From the NCBI GenBank assembly GCA_013823135.1, contig PNLP01000050.1:1-51740 (forward strand): a DNA stretch of 51,740 nt. Direction: 5' to 3'. A model generated the notes under the pieces. The model did no database searches and had not been told where the DNA came from. It worked only from the letters and a program-made list of their open reading frames with translations. Within the stretch, counting starts at the first letter, position 1. Every line of letters begins with the position of its first letter. Below, piece by piece: positions 25,677 through 34,416 of this stretch. This stretch comes from Planctomycetaceae bacterium. GTDB taxonomy: Bacteria; Planctomycetota; Planctomycetia; Gemmatales; Gemmataceae. The position numbers and the translations under genes are program-made.

Positions 25677-25898
25677 GAGCCGCGCCGCCAAGGAGTGAGC
25701 CACCCCAGGCGCGATAGCGGCCGAACAGACCTCCCGCATGAGGCGATGGAGCCCGGCGGGCTGCTGATCCGGGCTCACGAGCCCGAAGTGCGCCGAGCCG
25801 CACAATGTCACATGGATCGCCATGTAAACGGAAGGCGCTTCACAAGGGAGCCGCGTGTGCTGCCCTGGCATCTTCCAATCCGACGAGGAGTAACCCCG

Positions 25899-26207
25899 AT
25901 GGTGTCTCGCATTCCATTCGTGGCGGTCGTGGCCGTGGCGCTGGCCGCGCTGGTCGGGCCGTCGCTGCTGGCCGCCGACGACAAGGTCCACGAGGCGACG
26001 GTCGTCAAGGCCGGCGACGGCAAGATCACACTGACCTTCAAGGGCGACGACAAGAAGCACGAGCACGATGTCGCCAAGGACGCCAAGATCACACTGGACG
26101 GGAAGGATGCCAAACTCGAAGACCTGAAGGAGGGCTTCCCCGTCAAACTGACGATGGACGACAAGTTCGTCGTCCACAAGATCGAGGCCACGGCGAAAAA
26201 GAAGTGA
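25899..26207 (+). CDS. Small exported hypothetical protein
   Basis: A 102-residue protein with a signal peptide (MVSRIPFVAVVAVALAALVG) very like that of the preceding candidate selenoprotein, then a beta-rich domain with Lys/Asp/His-rich motifs (KGDDKKHEHDVAKDAKITLD, DLKEGFPVKLTMDDKF). I recognise this pattern as common in planctomycetes, without a known function. GAGGAG precedes ATG 25899. Confidence 0.65.
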   Translation: MVSRIPFVAVVAVALAALVGPSLLAADDKVHEATVVKAGDGKITLTFKGDDKKHEHDVAKDAKITLDGKDAKLEDLKEGFPVKLTMDDKFVVHKIEATAKKK

Positions 26208-26337
26208 ATGACCCGCGGGGTGCCGGGCCAGCGCTGACCGCTCTGACCCGGCACCTTCGGAGGCCAGCCGAGAATATGAGGCTGAGGGGCTGTGTTGATC
26301 GAGACTCGAAGGACCCCAACTACGATTGGAACACGTC

Positions 26338-26544
26338 ATGGAAACGCTCAGGTTGTCGATTCAGGGCATGAGCTGCGGCGGCTGTGTCGGCAAGGTTACG
26401 ACCGCGCTGAAGTCGGTGCCCGGCACAACCGTCGAGACGGTTGCCGTGGGGTCGGCGCGGGTCCTGTTCGATCCGAAAAAAACGACGGAGAGTGTCCTGA
26501 TCGCGGCCGTCAACAACCTCGGGTTCAAAGCCGCCAAGGCGTGA
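26338..26544 (+). CDS. HMA-domain copper chaperone (CopZ-like)
   Basis: A 68-residue cytoplasmic protein of HMA fold: IQGMSCGGCVGKVTTALKSV with the metal ligands Cys13 and Cys16, beta strands ETVAVGSARVLFDP and the final helix VLIAAVNNLGFKAAKA. It would bind Cu(I) or another soft metal and hand it to an ATPase such as CopA. ATG 26338 gives the usual family start. A TTG at 26326 would fit the upstream AAGGA better, so the start is uncertain by four codons. It differs from the gene at 25350 in having normal Cys codons and no signal peptide. Confidence 0.85.
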   Translation: METLRLSIQGMSCGGCVGKVTTALKSVPGTTVETVAVGSARVLFDPKKTTESVLIAAVNNLGFKAAKA

Positions 26545-26588
26545 ACCCTCGCGCTGGTGCCGCGGGTGCATGAAAGGAAGCGGACGCG

Positions 26589-28193
26589 ATGGAAGCCTCA
26601 TCGGTGATTCCGGCCGGGCCGGTCGGGGCGGCGGACCCGGTTGCTTCTCCCGTGCGGGTCGCGGAGCCGTTCGCCCTGGTCATTTTCGGAGCCACGGGCG
26701 ACCTGACCGGCAGCAAGCTGTTGCCGGCGCTGTTCCGGCTGTGGCGGGGGAACTACTTCGCCGAGCCCTTTGCGATTGTGGGAGTGGGCCGGCGCGATAA
26801 GAACGACGCCCAGTTCCGCAACGAGTTGCGGGCGGCGACCGAGGCTCACGACTCCGGGCAGCCGGCCGCCGACGAGTCCTGGGCGCGCTTCGCCGCGTCC
26901 ATCTTTTACCACCGGGCCGATTTCAACCGGGCCGAGAGCTATCCCCCACTGACCGACCGTCTGCGCTCGCTGGAGAGTCAGAGCGGTCTCGGCGGCAATC
27001 GCCTCTTCTACCTCGCGACCGAGCCGGACTACTTTCCCCAGATCGTCGAGCAGCTTGCCGCGGCGGGCCTGCTGCCCCGCGATTCGGACACGCCGCGGAC
27101 TCGCGTGGTGATCGAAAAGCCGTTCGGCAAGGATCTGGCCAGCGCCCGCGCCCTGGACCAGCATGTTTTGCGGTTCCTGCGCGAGGAACAGGTTTTTCGC
27201 ATCGACCATTACCTGGGTAAGGAGACGGTCCAGAACCTCCTCGCGTTCCGGTTCGGCAACGGCATCTTCGAGCCGCTCTTCAACCGCCGGTACGTCGATC
27301 ACGTCCAGATCACGATGGCCGAGGCCGACGGGATGGCCGGCCGGCGCGGGGCGTACTACGACCGGGCCGGGGCGCTCCGGGACGTGGTCCAGAACCACCT
27401 GCTCCAACTCCTCACCCTGGTCGCGATGGAGCCGCCCGCGTCACTCGCGGCGGACGACATTCGGGCGGAGAAGGTGAAGGTGTTACGGAACCTCGTCCCG
27501 ATCCGGGAGGCCGATGTCGTCCGCGGGCAGTACGGCCCCGGATTGGTCGGCGGTCTGCCGATCCGGGGATACCGGGAAGAGGAAGCCGTCGCGGCCGACT
27601 CGGCGACCGAGACGTTCGTGGCGCTTCGGGCGGAGGTGGATAACTGGCGGTGGGCCGGCGTGCCGTTCCTGCTCCGAGCCGGGAAGCGGCTGCCGCGGCG
27701 GGTGACCGAGGTGGCGATCGAGTTCAAGCGGGCACCGACCGGCCTGTTCACCGCCCCGGTCCGGGGTGGCGGGCTGTGCGACCGTGGGTGCGACTGCGGG
27801 GCAACGTGCGAGTGCTGCAACGCCGGGAATCAGACAAACACGCTGGTGTTCCGCATCCAGCCGGACGAGGGGATCAGCCTGTCGTTCGCGGCGAAGAGGC
27901 CGGGGATGCGGCTCGTCCTCGGGCCGGTCGAGATGGCGTTCGGCTACGCCGGGTCGTTCGACGAGCCGGTCCCGGAAGCCTACGAGCGGTTACTCCTGGA
28001 TGCCCTCCGGGGCGACCCCACGCTGTTCCTGCGGTCGGACGAGGTCACCGCCGCGTGGGCGTTCGTGGACCCGATCGTGGCCGCCTGGAAGAACGGCTCG
28101 CCGGCGTTCCCGAACTACGCCGCGGGAACCTGGGGACCGGCGGAAGCCGACCGGCTCGTCAGCGGGTGCCGTGCGGGGTGGCGGGAGCCGTGA
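26589..28193 (+). CDS. zwf: Glucose-6-phosphate 1-dehydrogenase with a Cys-rich insertion
   Basis: A 534-residue enzyme that oxidises glucose 6-phosphate with NADP+, the first step of the oxidative pentose phosphate pathway, so a source of NADPH. Motifs: FGATGDLTGSK (33-43) for NADP binding, EKPFGKD (176-182), and the active-site RIDHYLGKE (204-212). Between the strands FKRAPTGLF and TLVFRIQPDEGI there is an insertion with six Cys in 14 residues (397, 401, 403, 407, 409, 410: CxxxCxCxxxCxCC), absent from normal enzymes and resembling a metallothionein cluster. AAGGAAG precedes ATG 26589. A housekeeping enzyme inside a metal cluster, probably for redox support. Confidence 0.93.
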   Translation: MEASSVIPAGPVGAADPVASPVRVAEPFALVIFGATGDLTGSKLLPALFRLWRGNYFAEPFAIVGVGRRDKNDAQFRNELRAATEAHDSGQPAADESWARFAASIFYHRADFNRAESYPPLTDRLRSLESQSGLGGNRLFYLATEPDYFPQIVEQLAAAGLLPRDSDTPRTRVVIEKPFGKDLASARALDQHVLRFLREEQVFRIDHYLGKETVQNLLAFRFGNGIFEPLFNRRYVDHVQITMAEADGMAGRRGAYYDRAGALRDVVQNHLLQLLTLVAMEPPASLAADDIRAEKVKVLRNLVPIREADVVRGQYGPGLVGGLPIRGYREEEAVAADSATETFVALRAEVDNWRWAGVPFLLRAGKRLPRRVTEVAIEFKRAPTGLFTAPVRGGGLCDRGCDCGATCECCNAGNQTNTLVFRIQPDEGISLSFAAKRPGMRLVLGPVEMAFGYAGSFDEPVPEAYERLLLDALRGDPTLFLRSDEVTAAWAFVDPIVAAWKNGSPAFPNYAAGTWGPAEADRLVSGCRAGWREP

Positions 28194-28401
28194 GTTAATC
28201 TCGCTGATCGGGAGTGTGGCATGCGAACGACTGAAATTGCCCTCGCCGTGTCAGGACATTTGCAGCGCGGTTGTACCGGCTCTCGGGCGCACGGAAGGTG
28301 CTGAACCGATCTCGGTCGTCGTATGGCGGTCGGGCGGCGGGTAGAATGACCTGTATTGAGGGAACCGGCTGGCGGGCACGACCCCAAACGAGAGGTATCC
28401 C

Positions 28402-30198
28402 ATGAGTGAGGAATCGGACCGTCGCAACTTCCTGCTGGGCGGCTCGGCGCTGGCCGGCGGGTTCTTGGCGGGGTCGGCGGCCGCCCAGGACAAGCCTCCC
28501 GCGAAGGACGACCCGCACGCCGGGCACGGCGGGGGCGGGAAGAACTACGGGCCGACGGACCCCGGTGACCGGTACAAGTTGACCCCGGGTCGCCGCAAGT
28601 CCGGCGAGCCGCCAGTCCCGGTCGAGCACCCGGACATTGGGAAGCTACCCTGGAAGATGGTGAACGGGGCCAAGGAGTTCCACCTGTACGCCCGGCACAT
28701 GAAGCGCGAGTTCCTGCCCGACCAGTGGTTCGACGTGTGGGGCTACGGTGCCGAACCCGGCCCGAAGGGCGGGCACTCGATGCCGGGCATGCCGGGCATG
28801 GGAAGAGCGAAAGAGAACGAGAAAGAGATGGCCCTGCCCGGCATGCCCGGCATGCCCGGTATGGCCAAGGCGACGGACGGCTCCATGCCCGGTCCGACGA
28901 TCGAAGTCGTCGAGGGGGACAAGGTCCGCATCATCGTCCACAACGAACTGCCAGAGGCCACCACCGTCCACTGGCACGGGCTGGACGTGCCGGCCGCCAT
29001 GGACGGGGTGATGGGCCTGACCCAGGACCCGATCCCGCCCGGCGGGACGTTCACCTACGAGTTCGAACTCAAGCAGAACGGGACGTTCTTCTACCACACC
29101 CACGTGCCGATGCAGCAGGCCATGGGGCTGGTCGGGCTGTTCATCGTCCACCCGAAGGCGGCCTGGGACCCGCCGGTGGACCGGGACTTCGCCCTGATCC
29201 TCCAGGAGTGGGCCATCCTCCCCGGGGCGTCGGTCACCAACACGATGTCGATGGAGTTCAACATCTTCACGACCAACGGCCGGGCGGCCCCGTACATCAC
29301 CCCGATGGTGGTCCGGCAGGGGGACCGGGTGCGCATCCGGATGGTGAACTTCAGCGTCATCGACCACCACCCGATGCACCTGCACGGGATGACCTTCTGG
29401 ATCACCGGGACCGAGGGCGGGCGGCTGCCGGTGACGGCCTGGACTGCCCACAACAACGTGCTGGTCGGTGTGGCCCAGGCGTACGACATCGAGTTCGTGG
29501 CGTGGAACCCCGGGGACTGGGTGCTCCACTGCCACATGTTCCACCACATGATGAACTTCATGTCCTCGATGGCCGGCTCGATGGGCGGGGACATGAAGGG
29601 AATGTTGGCCGGCGGGAGCATGGCGACCGGGATGGGGATGATCACCCGCGGCCCGGCCCTGAACCCGGAGTTAGGCGGCACCCTCGGCCGGGGGACGGGG
29701 GAGAACACCGGGTCGGACCGGGCCGTCGGGAACGGCCCGATGATGGGCGGTCAGCCGGGCATGAAGGGCATGGACATGAAGCCGCCGGGCACGAAGGGCA
29801 CGGACATGAAGGGGATGGACATGAAGGGCGGCGCGAGCGTGCCGGGCTTCCCCCAGGACATGTCCGGCATGGCGAGCTACACGGCGGCCGAGTTGAAGAA
29901 GCTCCTCAAGCCGGAGACACGGGGGATGCGGAACGGTTGGTTCGCGGACGTCGAGGGGCTGACCACCCTCATCCGGGTGCTGCCGCCGGACCTGTACGAC
30001 AAGGTGGTGTCGGGCAAGGGCGAGGTGGCCCCGGGGGCGAGTGTCCCGGGGGCCGGGGCGGGCAAGGCCGGCGGCCACGAGGGCCACGGCGGCATGAAGA
30101 CGGAACCGACGCCGAAGGGACATGAGGGGATGAAGATGGACCCGAAGAAGGATCCGCCGACCAAGAAGGACGAACACGACGGCCACAAGAAGCCGTGA
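28402..30198 (+). CDS. Tat-exported two-domain multicopper oxidase
   Basis: A 598-residue protein. Tat signal with RRNFLLGG (7-14); His/Met-rich region with repeated MPGM (up to about 155); cupredoxin domain 1 with HWHG (190-193) and HTH (232-234); domain 2 with HPMHLHG (323-329) and HCHMFHHMMNFM (376-387), supplying the type 1 Cys377, His382 and probable axial Met387. Only the second domain has a type 1 site and there is no middle domain. A long C-terminal tail (about 390-598) is rich in Met, Gly, Lys and His (MKGMDMK). Probable periplasmic cuprous oxidase in copper tolerance. ATG 28402 follows GAGAGG. Confidence 0.87.
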   Translation: MSEESDRRNFLLGGSALAGGFLAGSAAAQDKPPAKDDPHAGHGGGGKNYGPTDPGDRYKLTPGRRKSGEPPVPVEHPDIGKLPWKMVNGAKEFHLYARHMKREFLPDQWFDVWGYGAEPGPKGGHSMPGMPGMGRAKENEKEMALPGMPGMPGMAKATDGSMPGPTIEVVEGDKVRIIVHNELPEATTVHWHGLDVPAAMDGVMGLTQDPIPPGGTFTYEFELKQNGTFFYHTHVPMQQAMGLVGLFIVHPKAAWDPPVDRDFALILQEWAILPGASVTNTMSMEFNIFTTNGRAAPYITPMVVRQGDRVRIRMVNFSVIDHHPMHLHGMTFWITGTEGGRLPVTAWTAHNNVLVGVAQAYDIEFVAWNPGDWVLHCHMFHHMMNFMSSMAGSMGGDMKGMLAGGSMATGMGMITRGPALNPELGGTLGRGTGENTGSDRAVGNGPMMGGQPGMKGMDMKPPGTKGTDMKGMDMKGGASVPGFPQDMSGMASYTAAELKKLLKPETRGMRNGWFADVEGLTTLIRVLPPDLYDKVVSGKGEVAPGASVPGAGAGKAGGHEGHGGMKTEPTPKGHEGMKMDPKKDPPTKKDEHDGHKKP

Positions 30199-30239
30199 GG
30201 CCGTTCGCCGCGGCCACACCGCGGTTGCCGCGAAGTCTG

Positions 30240-30256
30240 CCGCCTCGGAGAGGCGG
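30240..30256 (+). terminator. Hairpin after the multicopper oxidase gene
   Basis: A perfect 7-bp GC-rich stem CCGCCTC/GAGGCGG with a three-base loop, 41 bases after the oxidase stop. There is no T run, so it may be only part of a terminator. Confidence 0.4.
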
Positions 30257-30525
30257 ACACCGACTTGGCAGGGACACACGCGATTCGTCACGACGGCATG
30301 GCCGATTCCGGAAGTTTGTCCGAAGAATCCTTCTCGGTGAACGTCGTGGCTCGGACTGTCATGCACGGATACTTGAGTCAGTTGCTTCCGGATTAGTCAT
30401 GCCAATCTCGATTTTTCGCGTTTGAGCGTGTTTGTTCGCATTCGAGAGGCTCGCAGCACTGGTATTCCCGGCGGTGCGAGGAACCTCCTCGAAAACCCTT
30501 CCAACGACCCGCGCGGGGCAGCCCG
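30257..30525. other. Intergenic region before the acyltransferase
   Basis: About 270 bp without a gene or a clear signal, separating the copper cluster from the acyltransferase and IS region. Confidence 0.4.
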
Positions 30526-31555
30526 ATGGACGCGGACAAGGACCAACCGGACCGCCGCTTCGACATCGACCCGTTCCGGGGCGTGGTTTGCCTCTGGCTC
30601 GTGGCCCTGCACCTGTACGCCGGCGAACTCAACTCGGTGCTTGCCGAACGGCTCGGGCCGGCGGGCGCATGGGCGGTACTCAACGTGCGGCTGGGCGTGG
30701 AGAGCTTCTTCGTCCTGGCCGGGTTCCTGGTGGCCCACACCCTGCGTCCGCTACCGGGCGAGCGTGCGTCCCTCGGGCCGTACCTCGCCCGGCGGTGCGA
30801 GCGCCTCCTGCCGCCATACTGGGTCGCGGTGCTGTTCGCCGCCGCCAACCTCTGGCTGGCCCGTTGGCTGGTCGGCGGGGGGCAAGGCGGCCCCCGGCGT
30901 CGGCGAGGTGGCCGCCCAGATGTTTCTCGTGCAGGAGGCGTTCGGCGTCCGCGAGGCGGCGGTCGGCTTCTGGTCGCTGGTGGCACTCGAACAGTTCTAC
31001 GTGCTCTGGCTCGCCCTCGTCGCCCTGGTTCGCGTGTCCGTGCGCGGGGAAACCAGGCAGTTGCGCGTGGAGGGTTGGGCCGCCGGGATCGGATGTTCGT
31101 TGTTGGTGTGGCTATTCCCGTACGAGACAACCCCCGCGTTCGCCCTTCCGGTCTGGGGCGGCTTCATACTCCTCGGCATGCTGCTGTACAGGGCAACCGT
31201 ACTCCGCGACGGGCGGGTGCCGTTCTTTGTCGCGCTTGTTGCGGCCGGAACTGCCGGTCTGGCAACGGGCGATCTCAGGTTCATCCGTGCAGGGATCGCC
31301 GTGGCCGCGCTGTGGACGATCGGTCAGGGGTTCGCACTGCCGCGGTGGCGGGTGTTCCGGGCGCTGCGTTGGGTCGGTGCCAGGTCGTACAGCATCTACC
31401 TCGTCCACGGGATCGTGGCCTACCGGGTCTACTCGCTCGACCCGCGGCCGAGAAGTTCGGCGGTCCGGGCCCCCTCGTCGCGGCAGCCTTCGTCTTGTCG
31501 CTCCTGGCAGAGGCCCTGTTCTACCGCTGGGTTGAGCAGCCGTGTTTGAGACGGG
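30526..31555 (+). pseudogene. Acyltransferase 3 (OafA/YrhL-like) with two frameshifts
   Basis: The start is in one frame: DIDPFRGVVCLWLVALHLY, GVESFFVLAGFLVAH and RRCERLLPPYWVAVLF are the classic first membrane segments of acyltransferase family 3. After a run of six G (about 30876-30882) the protein continues in the next frame (VGFWSLVALEQFYVLWLAL to ARSYSIYLVHGIVAYRVYSL). Near 31440 it returns to the first frame (LLAEALFYRWVEQPCLR). No stop follows before the ISL3 element at 31596, so the original 3' end is probably lost. The family O-acylates surface sugars in the inner membrane. The double shift means it is broken unless these are sequencing errors. Confidence 0.72.
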
Positions 31556-31595
31556 CCCGGGGCATCAAATACCGCCAACCAGCGTCCAGCTGTAG

Positions 31596-33463
31596 ATCAG
31601 CGTCGAAAAGGGGCTCTCCCGCAAAGTTGATGATGTGTCACTCGTGCGGAACCCAGCAGGTTCCCTTCAGACGGACTCAGGTTTTCCGTTTCACCCGCGC
31701 TCGCAATAACCGCCACCCAGCCCGGCCATACATCGAACGCTTGATGAACTTCAACCGGTTCACCTGGCCCTCCACCGGCCCGTTGCTCCACGCATCCGTC
31801 AGGGCCGCTGACACCGCAGCTTCGTCCTCACGCAGGCTCTGTGCGAAGGTCTTTAGCTCGCTCACCCCGGACCCTTCCGCCTTCGTCAACCAGTCGGACA
31901 GGGGGCAGGTGACTTCCTTGCGAAGCATCGACACCAGTTCCGATGCCACATCCAGCGCCGCGGCCATGCCGGGGATGCTCGCTCGCATCCGATCCAGGAA
32001 ACGCGGTTCCGCTGGTTCAGCGGAAGGGTTGGCCTTCTCGTCATTGGGCGGACTGATGAACTGGAACGACAGCTTCCTTGCCGAGGGAACCGAAGGTCGC
32101 GGTGGCGTTGCCTCACCCGTTCGTCGCCCCGGCCGACCCGTGCTGCCGATCTTCCGATTCACACACCGCCGGACTGCGTCGTACGGCACGCGGAACCCCT
32201 TCTCCGAGAGCAGCCGGTGCAATTCCGCCGTGTTCCGCCCGCCTGACTTGATCCACTCCTCGACCAAGACCCGATGCTCATCCATTTGCGATGGCGCTTT
32301 CCGACCTGGTTTCCAGTCGGGGCATGTCGCCTCACGTCGATAGCGGATCACCATTTTTGTCGAGACACCCAGTTGTTTCGCGGTGTTGCGGATCGAATGT
32401 CCTTGGTCCCGCAATTCGCGGACGCGGCAGTGTCGCTGCTCTCGAACAGTTTGCTTGGCTCGCCGAGCCTGCTCACGCGGCGAGAGGGGAGTGGATGGTG
32501 TCGGTGCGGGCACACTCGGTGCGGGGACAGCAGGCAGTGTCGATCCACCTTCGGTCGAGGGAGCCGGTGTTTCGGCTGACGATGGCTGCGTTGCGATCTT
32601 GTTGATCTCGGGCGAGAAGCGAGCGAACAACCGCTCGACAGCCTCTCGCAAGTTCTTGAGGAGGTGCCAGCGATCCGCCACTTGCTTGGCCTTGGGCGCA
32701 CCCTCCCGGACAGCTTGTGCGAATGCAGGCCAGCGGTCGCGGGTGACGACCTCGACACCTGGGTGTTCTTCCAGCCACGTCTTCAGAGCCACGCCATCTC
32801 GCCCCGGCAGGATGTCGATGACACAGTGACGTTCGAGGTCGATCAGGATCGTGCCATAGTGCTGGCCCTTGCGGGTGGCCCAATCGTCGATGCCGATGTA
32901 ACGTGCTGGAGGCTGTGGCTCATCGGGTGCGGCTTTCACTCGACGCAGAAGTGTGTCGGGGCTGGTGGGAACCGCGAGTTGTTCAGCGAGTCGGGCACCG
33001 GCTTCACCACCGAGCGCGAAGCCGATGGCCTGATGGGATTCCGTGAGTGGGCCGGTCGTGCGTGCATGTGCGGTGGTCAATTCAGGGAAGCGTTCGCAGA
33101 AGAGGGTGCGGGTGCATTGTGGCTGATCGCAGAAGAACCGCCGTGCGGTGACGCGGAGAATGAGCCGCCGGCCGTGGGCGGGCAAATCGGTGACGGTTCG
33201 CGGGTATCGGCTGTGGACGCGAACAGCGGTGCCCCCGCAACGTGGGCAACTCGAAGAGGGCGCGGTCGATTCAACGTGGATCGTGACGGCGTCATCTTCG
33301 AGCGAGAATTCTGTGGCACGAAGATCGGGACAATCAAGAAGGAAGTCGGAACCAGACATGGTGGCAAATCCTGCCAACAGACATGACCACGGGCGAGTTG
33401 ATGCCCTCATTCTAACCAACGCACTTCATCAACTTTGCGGGAGAACCCCTTTTCGACGCTGAT
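31596..33463. mobile_element. ISL3-family insertion sequence
   Basis: About 1.87 kb bounded by long terminal inverted repeats: 31596-31633 at the left and 33426-33463 at the right, matching with a single mismatch. The ends begin ATCAGCGTCGAAAAGGGG and continue TCTCCCGCAAAGTTGATGA. One transposase gene fills the element on the minus strand. I see no direct target repeat at the boundaries, so the exact ends or later rearrangement are uncertain. It lies immediately beyond the broken acyltransferase and next to the relic of a related element. Confidence 0.8.
31677..33359 (-). CDS. ISL3-family transposase
   Basis: A 560-residue transposase of the ISL3 type: N-terminal zinc-finger region (CPRCGG, then FFCDQPQCTRTLFCERFPE), DDE domain with YIGIDDWATRKGQHYGTI, VVTRDRWPAFAQA and KQVADRWHLLKNL, a middle insertion with a second HTH (RELRDQGHSIRNTAKQLGV), and the C-terminal NGPVEGQVNRLKFIKRSMYG motif with the last acidic residue. 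The ATG at 33359 was preferred over a start 20 codons upstream, because it gives the usual N-terminus. The frame is intact, so the element may be active. Confidence 0.88.
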   Translation of the reverse strand: MSGSDFLLDCPDLRATEFSLEDDAVTIHVESTAPSSSCPRCGGTAVRVHSRYPRTVTDLPAHGRRLILRVTARRFFCDQPQCTRTLFCERFPELTTAHARTTGPLTESHQAIGFALGGEAGARLAEQLAVPTSPDTLLRRVKAAPDEPQPPARYIGIDDWATRKGQHYGTILIDLERHCVIDILPGRDGVALKTWLEEHPGVEVVTRDRWPAFAQAVREGAPKAKQVADRWHLLKNLREAVERLFARFSPEINKIATQPSSAETPAPSTEGGSTLPAVPAPSVPAPTPSTPLSPREQARRAKQTVREQRHCRVRELRDQGHSIRNTAKQLGVSTKMVIRYRREATCPDWKPGRKAPSQMDEHRVLVEEWIKSGGRNTAELHRLLSEKGFRVPYDAVRRCVNRKIGSTGRPGRRTGEATPPRPSVPSARKLSFQFISPPNDEKANPSAEPAEPRFLDRMRASIPGMAAALDVASELVSMLRKEVTCPLSDWLTKAEGSGVSELKTFAQSLREDEAAVSAALTDAWSNGPVEGQVNRLKFIKRSMYGRAGWRLLRARVKRKT

Positions 33464-33550
33464 TACCATCCAGCGGCGGGTAAAGGAGAATTCCCGTTCG
33501 AGAGGTGACCCTGGTGATCAACAGTTGTTCGGAAGACGCATTCGGCTTTG

Positions 33551-33720
33551 GAAAGGGGTTCTTCCGCTCAGCCACGAAGCTGTCGCTGTCCCTCAGAACT
33601 TTGCGAGCTCCCTGCGCGTACCGATCACGACTTGGCCGGAACACGTGCCCGCAACAGCGTCAAACCATCCCGGCCGAACATCGAGCGCTTGATGAACTTG
33701 ATTGCTCCGGCAGGGTGTCC
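33551..33720 (-). mobile_element. Relic of a second ISL3-type element
   Basis: GAAAGGGGTTCTTCCGC (33551-33567) resembles the terminal repeat of the neighbouring IS. About 125 bp further, at the same distance as in the intact copy, the minus strand encodes a decayed transposase C-terminus, IKFIKRSMFGRDGLTLLRAR (about 33640-33712, out of frame with its upstream part). So an older, diverged copy sat in the same orientation beside the present element. Only its end remains. Confidence 0.6.
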
Positions 33721-33929
33721 CCACTGTCACAGGCCCTCGCTGGAGCCTCTTCCAATGCGATTCGAGTAGCTCGGGTTGCTGTCGCATGTCGTCGGCTGCG
33801 CCGAGGCTCATCTCGATTGCCGCCGGGGCAAGGGCGGCGAAGACCTGCCGGCCTCACCGCCGCGTCGATCGTCCGGGCGGATGCGCTTGGGCACCGGGGC
33901 TGGCCCGGGCGGGGAGGGTTATTACGGTT

Positions 33930-34107
33930 GTCGGACCACGCGAAGCTCCTGCAAGACGCACGACCACCACGGGACAAGGCGGTCTCGATCCTCGACCACA
34001 CCCGCGAGGGATGCGGGACCCGAGCCATTGGCCGTTTGCTCGTCGTCGAGACGGACGCGGACGACATCGAGGTGGCGAAGAAACGGATCGGCATTTCTGA
34101 GGGGTGA
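33930..34107 (+). pseudogene. Probable IS1-type transposase N-terminal fragment
   Basis: The plus-strand frame ending at 34107 contains PRDKAVSILDHTREGCGTRA followed by IGRLLVVETDADD. This resembles the helix-turn-helix region of IS1-like InsA proteins (EGCGTR, then a second helix). Nothing downstream continues a transposase and the upstream part is out of frame. I regard it as a relic with low certainty. It lies in a belt of IS debris between 31.6 and 34.1 kb. Confidence 0.35.
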
Positions 34108-34215
34108 ATCCGGGTGAATCCGGGATGGCCTCGACCCGGGGTTGCAAATGCCGCGAGGTCCGGTTACGCACCGTGAGCGGCTGGCGGGCGCGCATTAACC
34201 ATGGGGGAACCGTTC

Positions 34216-34359
34216 ATGTCGACATGGAAGTGGGGCGTTCGACTGGTCGTATTGGCTCTGGTTTGCTGTGCCACCCTCGGCGGGTTGGTGGGGTGCGAGT
34301 CGACCGGCGGCTCGGGTGGCTCGGTCGGGAGCGACGGGCACGCCGGACACAGTCACTGA
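34216..34359 (+). CDS. Small lipoprotein
   Basis: A 47-codon gene: an N-terminal hydrophobic helix ends in LVGCES, a good lipobox, so the mature protein would start at the Cys (residue 27). The rest is Gly/Ser-rich and ends GHAGHSH. The His cluster suggests weak metal binding. It is convergent with the outer-membrane efflux gene and ends just before the palindrome at 34370. Confidence 0.6.
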   Translation: MSTWKWGVRLVVLALVCCATLGGLVGCESTGGSGGSVGSDGHAGHSH

Positions 34360-34369
34360 CGCTGTCAGC

Positions 34370-34397
34370 GGTTTCCCCGCACCAGTGCGGGGAAACC
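34370..34397. terminator. Perfect 13-bp palindrome between convergent genes
   Basis: Arms GGTTTCCCCGCAC and GTGCGGGGAAACC flank a two-base centre. It lies 10 bases after the small lipoprotein stop and 20 bases before the end of the minus-strand TolC-like gene, so it can act as a bidirectional terminator. Its 28-nt length and CCCCGC core also recall a type I-E CRISPR repeat, but it occurs once only. Confidence 0.6.
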
Positions 34398-34416
34398 CGG
34401 CCGAGCACCCAATCCT

